Under the pieces are notes generated by a model. It was not told the origin of the DNA, did no database searches, and saw only the letters and a list, made by a program, of their open reading frames with translations. From CAYGFH01 sp964356315 (GTDB taxonomy: Bacteria; Patescibacteriota; Microgenomatia; UBA10105; UBA927): 24,070 nt of DNA. A program made the position numbers and the translations under genes. This document shows, one piece after another, positions 21,059 to 24,070 of this stretch. Position 1 is the stretch's first letter. Every line of letters starts with the position of its first letter. The stretch lies in the NCBI GenBank assembly GCA_964356315.1, contig CAYHHA010000025.1:1-24070 (forward strand), read 5' to 3'.

Positions 21059-21909
21059 AGATCCTTATATTTGGGCATGTTTGCATAGACCATAATGTGC
21101 TTGAAGGAACGACCATGGTGAGTGCGGGGTCTCCCGCTATGTTCATGCACCGGATTTTTTCTCAACTTTCAGATTGTAATGTGACGATCGTTGCTCCGTA
21201 CGGAAATGATTTCTCTCACTATATTGGCATGAAACGTTTTTATCCGGAATCACCCCTAGCCATAGATACGATGATCTATGAAAATACTGTTATAGACGGT
21301 AAACGCACACAACGATGTCTGAATTTCCAATCAGCTTCCCCAATTGCTATAGATGATCAGATAAAAAATATGATAGTTCAGGCAGATGCGATCTGTATTG
21401 CTCCCTTAACCCCAAATTTTCCTGTATCGTATATCAAAGAAATCGCTTCGCTGAAAAAATGGCAAACGACGTTGACGCTGCTTCCACAAGGATACTTTCG
21501 ACAGATCGATACGGAAAACGCGGTGCATGTTCGAGAATTTTCCGAAGCAAAAGATATTATCCCACTTATGGACTCTGTGATTATTTCTGATGCTGATCAT
21601 TCTCAAGCAGCGACTCTTGCTACCTCTTGGGCGGCTCTGTCCGATGCAAACATCGTTATGACTCAGGCCGAGCGAGGTGCTACTCTTTTTTCTGGAACTA
21701 CCGTGACAGAGATTCCAACAGAGCGTGTTCGGCAGGAGAATATCAAAAGTTCCATTGGGGCAGGCGATATTTTTAGTGCGGGGTACATGTATTCATTTTC
21801 AAAATCAAAGGACGCAACAAAAGCCGTCGCATTTGGAAACGCTTTAGCGGGGCAATGCCTAGCGTTTGCTCCTGATTCAATTCAAATAGATCTAACAAAA
21901 TTACCATGA
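21055..21909 (+). CDS. PfkB/ribokinase-family sugar kinase
   Basis: A 284-residue carbohydrate or nucleoside kinase of the PfkB family. ILIFGHVCIDHN forms the first strand, SAGSPAMFMHRIFSQL corresponds to the Gly-Gly lid region in altered form, VMTQAERGATLF (201-212) is the usual strand before the nucleotide site, and SIGAGDIFSAGYMY holds the anion-hole motif with catalytic base Asp238. Family length is nearer 300-320, so it is slightly compact. Overlaps of 4 nt on both sides place it between a glycosyltransferase and a Kelch protein. It may phosphorylate a sugar or inositol used by the two transferases (inference). Confidence 0.88.
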   Translation: MKILIFGHVCIDHNVLEGTTMVSAGSPAMFMHRIFSQLSDCNVTIVAPYGNDFSHYIGMKRFYPESPLAIDTMIYENTVIDGKRTQRCLNFQSASPIAIDDQIKNMIVQADAICIAPLTPNFPVSYIKEIASLKKWQTTLTLLPQGYFRQIDTENAVHVREFSEAKDIIPLMDSVIISDADHSQAATLATSWAALSDANIVMTQAERGATLFSGTTVTEIPTERVRQENIKSSIGAGDIFSAGYMYSFSKSKDATKAVAFGNALAGQCLAFAPDSIQIDLTKLP

Positions 21910-22895
21910 TGACTCTGGTGTATAGGATGCTTCTGTTTCCTTTCGCAATGCTTCTTTGGTGTATAGAACAAAAGGAAAAACCAAACAGAATTCTTCGAGG
22001 CTCAAACAGGTTGGTAACTGGCACTGGATCCTGGAAAAATGGCGCCCCACTCCCTTCGTTCCGATATGAGTTCGCATCGACTTTCGTAGGCGATGATATC
22101 TATGTTATCGGTGGAGTTTGGCTTCCCTCTGTATGGTTCCCAACTTCTTTGGTAGAGGTGTATTCATCCAAGACTAACTCATGGAAACAGGTTACTCCGT
22201 ATCCGAAACTTGTCCATCACACTTCGGCAGTATCCGTAAATGGATTGCTCTATGTCGTAGGCGGAAATGGTATACGGATTGCCCCAAAAAATGATCTGTA
22301 TGCATACGATCCGAAAAAAGATAGTTGGATACGCATGCCAGATATGCCAACTGCTCGTGGAGCTCATGTCGCAGTTGCGATAGGGAACAAAATATATGCT
22401 ATCGGGGGCGGTATAAATAAACGGCCAGTACCTGTTGTCGAAGTATTTGATACGAAAACGCAGAAATGGGAAGCAAAATCCTCTATGCCAACCGCGCGTG
22501 AACACATAACTGGGGCTGTAGTGGACGGGAAAATTCATATTCTCGGTGGATATGCTGGATCACGGTTTAACAATTTGACCACGCACGAGGTGTATGATCC
22601 GGGTACAGACACCTGGGAAACCAAAGCATCTTTGCCCTATGAAGTAAGCGGGCTTTCATCTGCAACCATAGGAAAAAGATTGTTCATCTTCGGAGGAGAG
22701 CAGGAATGGGCAATATCAGGAGAGGTTCATGAATATGTACCAGACTCCGACTCTTGGGTACGGCATTCTGATTTGCCAATCCCACGCTACGCCTTAACCG
22801 CAACAACAATCAAATCATCTATCTATTGCATTGGTGGTAGTGGGTATCTTATGGGAGATGATTTCAGAAGGGAAAACGATATTTTTACTCCATGA
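21906..22895 (+). CDS. Membrane-anchored six-blade Kelch-repeat protein
   Basis: A 329-residue protein. Residues 5-20 form a hydrophobic signal-anchor, and about 40-325 contain six Kelch repeats, each with a double Gly after a hydrophobic strand (YVIGG, YVVGG, YAIGGG, HILGGY, FIFGGE, YCIGGS) and a Tyr/Phe...W pair (VEVYSSKTNSW, LYAYDPKKDSW, VEVFDTKTQKW, HEVYDPGTDTW, VHEYVPDSDSW). Six repeats make a closed propeller. Such proteins bind partners or glycans, and some are enzymes; no catalytic residues can be named here. It overlaps both neighbours by 4 nt, so it is bound to the glycosylation operon and should sit outside the membrane. Confidence 0.92.
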   Translation: MMTLVYRMLLFPFAMLLWCIEQKEKPNRILRGSNRLVTGTGSWKNGAPLPSFRYEFASTFVGDDIYVIGGVWLPSVWFPTSLVEVYSSKTNSWKQVTPYPKLVHHTSAVSVNGLLYVVGGNGIRIAPKNDLYAYDPKKDSWIRMPDMPTARGAHVAVAIGNKIYAIGGGINKRPVPVVEVFDTKTQKWEAKSSMPTAREHITGAVVDGKIHILGGYAGSRFNNLTTHEVYDPGTDTWETKASLPYEVSGLSSATIGKRLFIFGGEQEWAISGEVHEYVPDSDSWVRHSDLPIPRYALTATTIKSSIYCIGGSGYLMGDDFRRENDIFTP

Positions 22896-24031
22896 AGATT
22901 GTTATTTTCGCACTGGCTATACACTCTCATACTCCTGCGGGTGGAGATACGATTTTTGTTGAGTGCGCGAAGCATTGGATCTCCTTGGGTCATACGGTTG
23001 CGATTATAACGACACAGTCCGGCCGTGAGTATTGTACATTTCATGGATTTCCGAACGAAAGTATTATCGTATGGCGCTTGGCTTTTTTTGACCAATTCGG
23101 ATACGCAATTTCCATAGGGGTAAAAACAGCACTGGTTGGTGTGTATGCACTTGGTTTGTTACCACTTCAAGCAGATATCTATTTTGCGTCATCATTCTTC
23201 CTTCCAGACAGCATTCCTGCAGCAATCCTGAGGTTAATTCATAAGCAGAGCCGGTTCGTTACGTCATTCTACGTATATACCAAAAAAATATTTGGATTCG
23301 ATTATAGTGGCGGTTTTGTGAAAGGATTTTTCTTTTGGATACACGAGATTCTGGCCATATGGATTGTTCGCAGAGTAGATGGGTATGTGCTGGCCTCGTC
23401 CAAACATGATGAGAATGTATTCTCGCAGAAAACGAACATTGATAAGTCCCGTATTCATGCTGTTGGAGGTGGGGTAGATATGCCTGTATTTGCATCTGTT
23501 TCTCAGCAAAACACCATATACACGGCGGTATTTCTGGGAAGATTTCACAAGCAAAAGTGCATAGATGAACTACTCCGTATTTGGAGTATCGTCCACAAGG
23601 CGCATCCAGATTGGAGTCTTGCTCTCATTGGTGGAGGAAGTTTAGAATCATCCCTTCGTGGGATGGTCCATTCACTCCATCTTGACGATGTCATTACTTT
23701 TCTTGGTGTGAAGGACGGAGTAGAAAAAATACGCATCCTCAAATCATGCAAAATCTGTGTATCGACCTCGCGATTTGATACCGGCAGTATCGGATTGGAT
23801 GAAGGGCTCGCGTGTGGATTGCCAGGGGTTATGTACGATCTTCCGTCCATGGCATATCAAGGCGCCGTACTTGCTGTTCCGGTAGGGAATACAGAAGCAT
23901 TTATTGGCGCATTAGAGCGCGTCCTTGGAGATGATGTGCAATATGCGAAGCTCTCACAAAGCGCTCTCTCTTATGCAAAATCAATTGATTGGAGCATCAA
24001 AGCCCGAGAGATATTGGACTTTTTACGCTGA
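22892..24031 (+). CDS. GT4-type glycosyltransferase with D-x7-E site
   Basis: A 379-residue GT-B enzyme. It opens with IVIFALAIHSHTPAGGDTIF (Gly-Gly loop, acceptor side). Residues 72-92 and 143-160 are hydrophobic and may touch the membrane. The donor half has FLGRFHKQK (214-222) and LIGGGSLE. The usual E-x7-E pair reads Asp296-x7-Glu304 (RFDTGSIGLDEGLACGLPGV), so the first Glu is replaced by Asp. The start overlaps the Kelch stop (ATGA). The acceptor is unknown; a lipid-linked or membrane-near substrate would fit the hydrophobic segments. Confidence 0.9.
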   Translation: MKIVIFALAIHSHTPAGGDTIFVECAKHWISLGHTVAIITTQSGREYCTFHGFPNESIIVWRLAFFDQFGYAISIGVKTALVGVYALGLLPLQADIYFASSFFLPDSIPAAILRLIHKQSRFVTSFYVYTKKIFGFDYSGGFVKGFFFWIHEILAIWIVRRVDGYVLASSKHDENVFSQKTNIDKSRIHAVGGGVDMPVFASVSQQNTIYTAVFLGRFHKQKCIDELLRIWSIVHKAHPDWSLALIGGGSLESSLRGMVHSLHLDDVITFLGVKDGVEKIRILKSCKICVSTSRFDTGSIGLDEGLACGLPGVMYDLPSMAYQGAVLAVPVGNTEAFIGALERVLGDDVQYAKLSQSALSYAKSIDWSIKAREILDFLR

Positions 24032-24070
24032 TTTTTGCGACTGAATCTTTTTCCAGTGATACAGATAGAG

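Noticed and set aside
1..24070. UGA recoded as Gly (Gracilibacteria-type code)
   Set aside because: Several intact genes end in TGA at the expected place, and none needs a TGA read-through to reach family length.

Overview
The window looks like part of a small-genome bacterium of the Candidate Phyla Radiation (Patescibacteria). This is an inference from gene content and style: short intergenic gaps, a family mix often met in that group (SNase-like nucleases with a Cys-rich tail, CapA, a TruB with a GRLDP motif, GH130, several glycosyltransferases), and many genes whose -10 box sits only 6-9 nt before the start codon, which implies leaderless mRNAs. TGA is used as a stop (for example at the ends of truB and both glycosyltransferases), so the UGA-recoded Gracilibacteria/Absconditabacteria are unlikely. 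The exact lineage cannot be read from the sequence.

Left part (1-5033): a tRNA-Lys(UUU) with a terminator, a possible second tRNA-end/terminator remnant, a small membrane protein, then a decayed stretch (about 731-1505) with a doubtful short ORF and a frameshifted minus-strand pseudogene. Next come a divergent pair, an M29 metallo-aminopeptidase with a small CxxC protein (minus) and an exported SNase-like nuclease (plus), and a CapA-family protein whose C-terminus is split off by a +1 frameshift.

Middle (5073-12578): endonuclease III; a large orphan membrane protein with a big ectodomain; a second exported SNase; a DedA/VTT-like membrane protein. Then comes the most unusual part of the window: an NrtR-type regulator with a degenerate Nudix box, an HD phosphohydrolase and a flavin split-barrel protein, followed by a second HD protein. 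Two copies of a 77-bp element, each carrying two CCACCTCGGAGGTGG palindromes exactly 62 bp apart, stand before nrtR and before the second HD gene. A separate pair of AGTGT-N7-ACACT inverted repeats covers the promoter region of the first HD gene. I read this as a candidate nucleotide/NAD-metabolite-responsive regulon that includes uncharacterised HD and flavin proteins.

Right part (12642-24031): a minus-strand run, in transcription order a coiled-coil protein, truB, a phosphodiester-glycosidase (NAGPA-like) protein, a P-type Ca2+-ATPase and a tandem double-domain GH130 protein. Divergent from it, a plus-strand operon encodes a lone receiver-domain protein, a GT4 (MshA-like) glycosyltransferase, a PfkB-family kinase, a membrane-anchored six-blade Kelch protein and a second glycosyltransferase. 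The last four are joined by ATGA start/stop overlaps and probably act together on a glycoconjugate or a small glycosylated metabolite.
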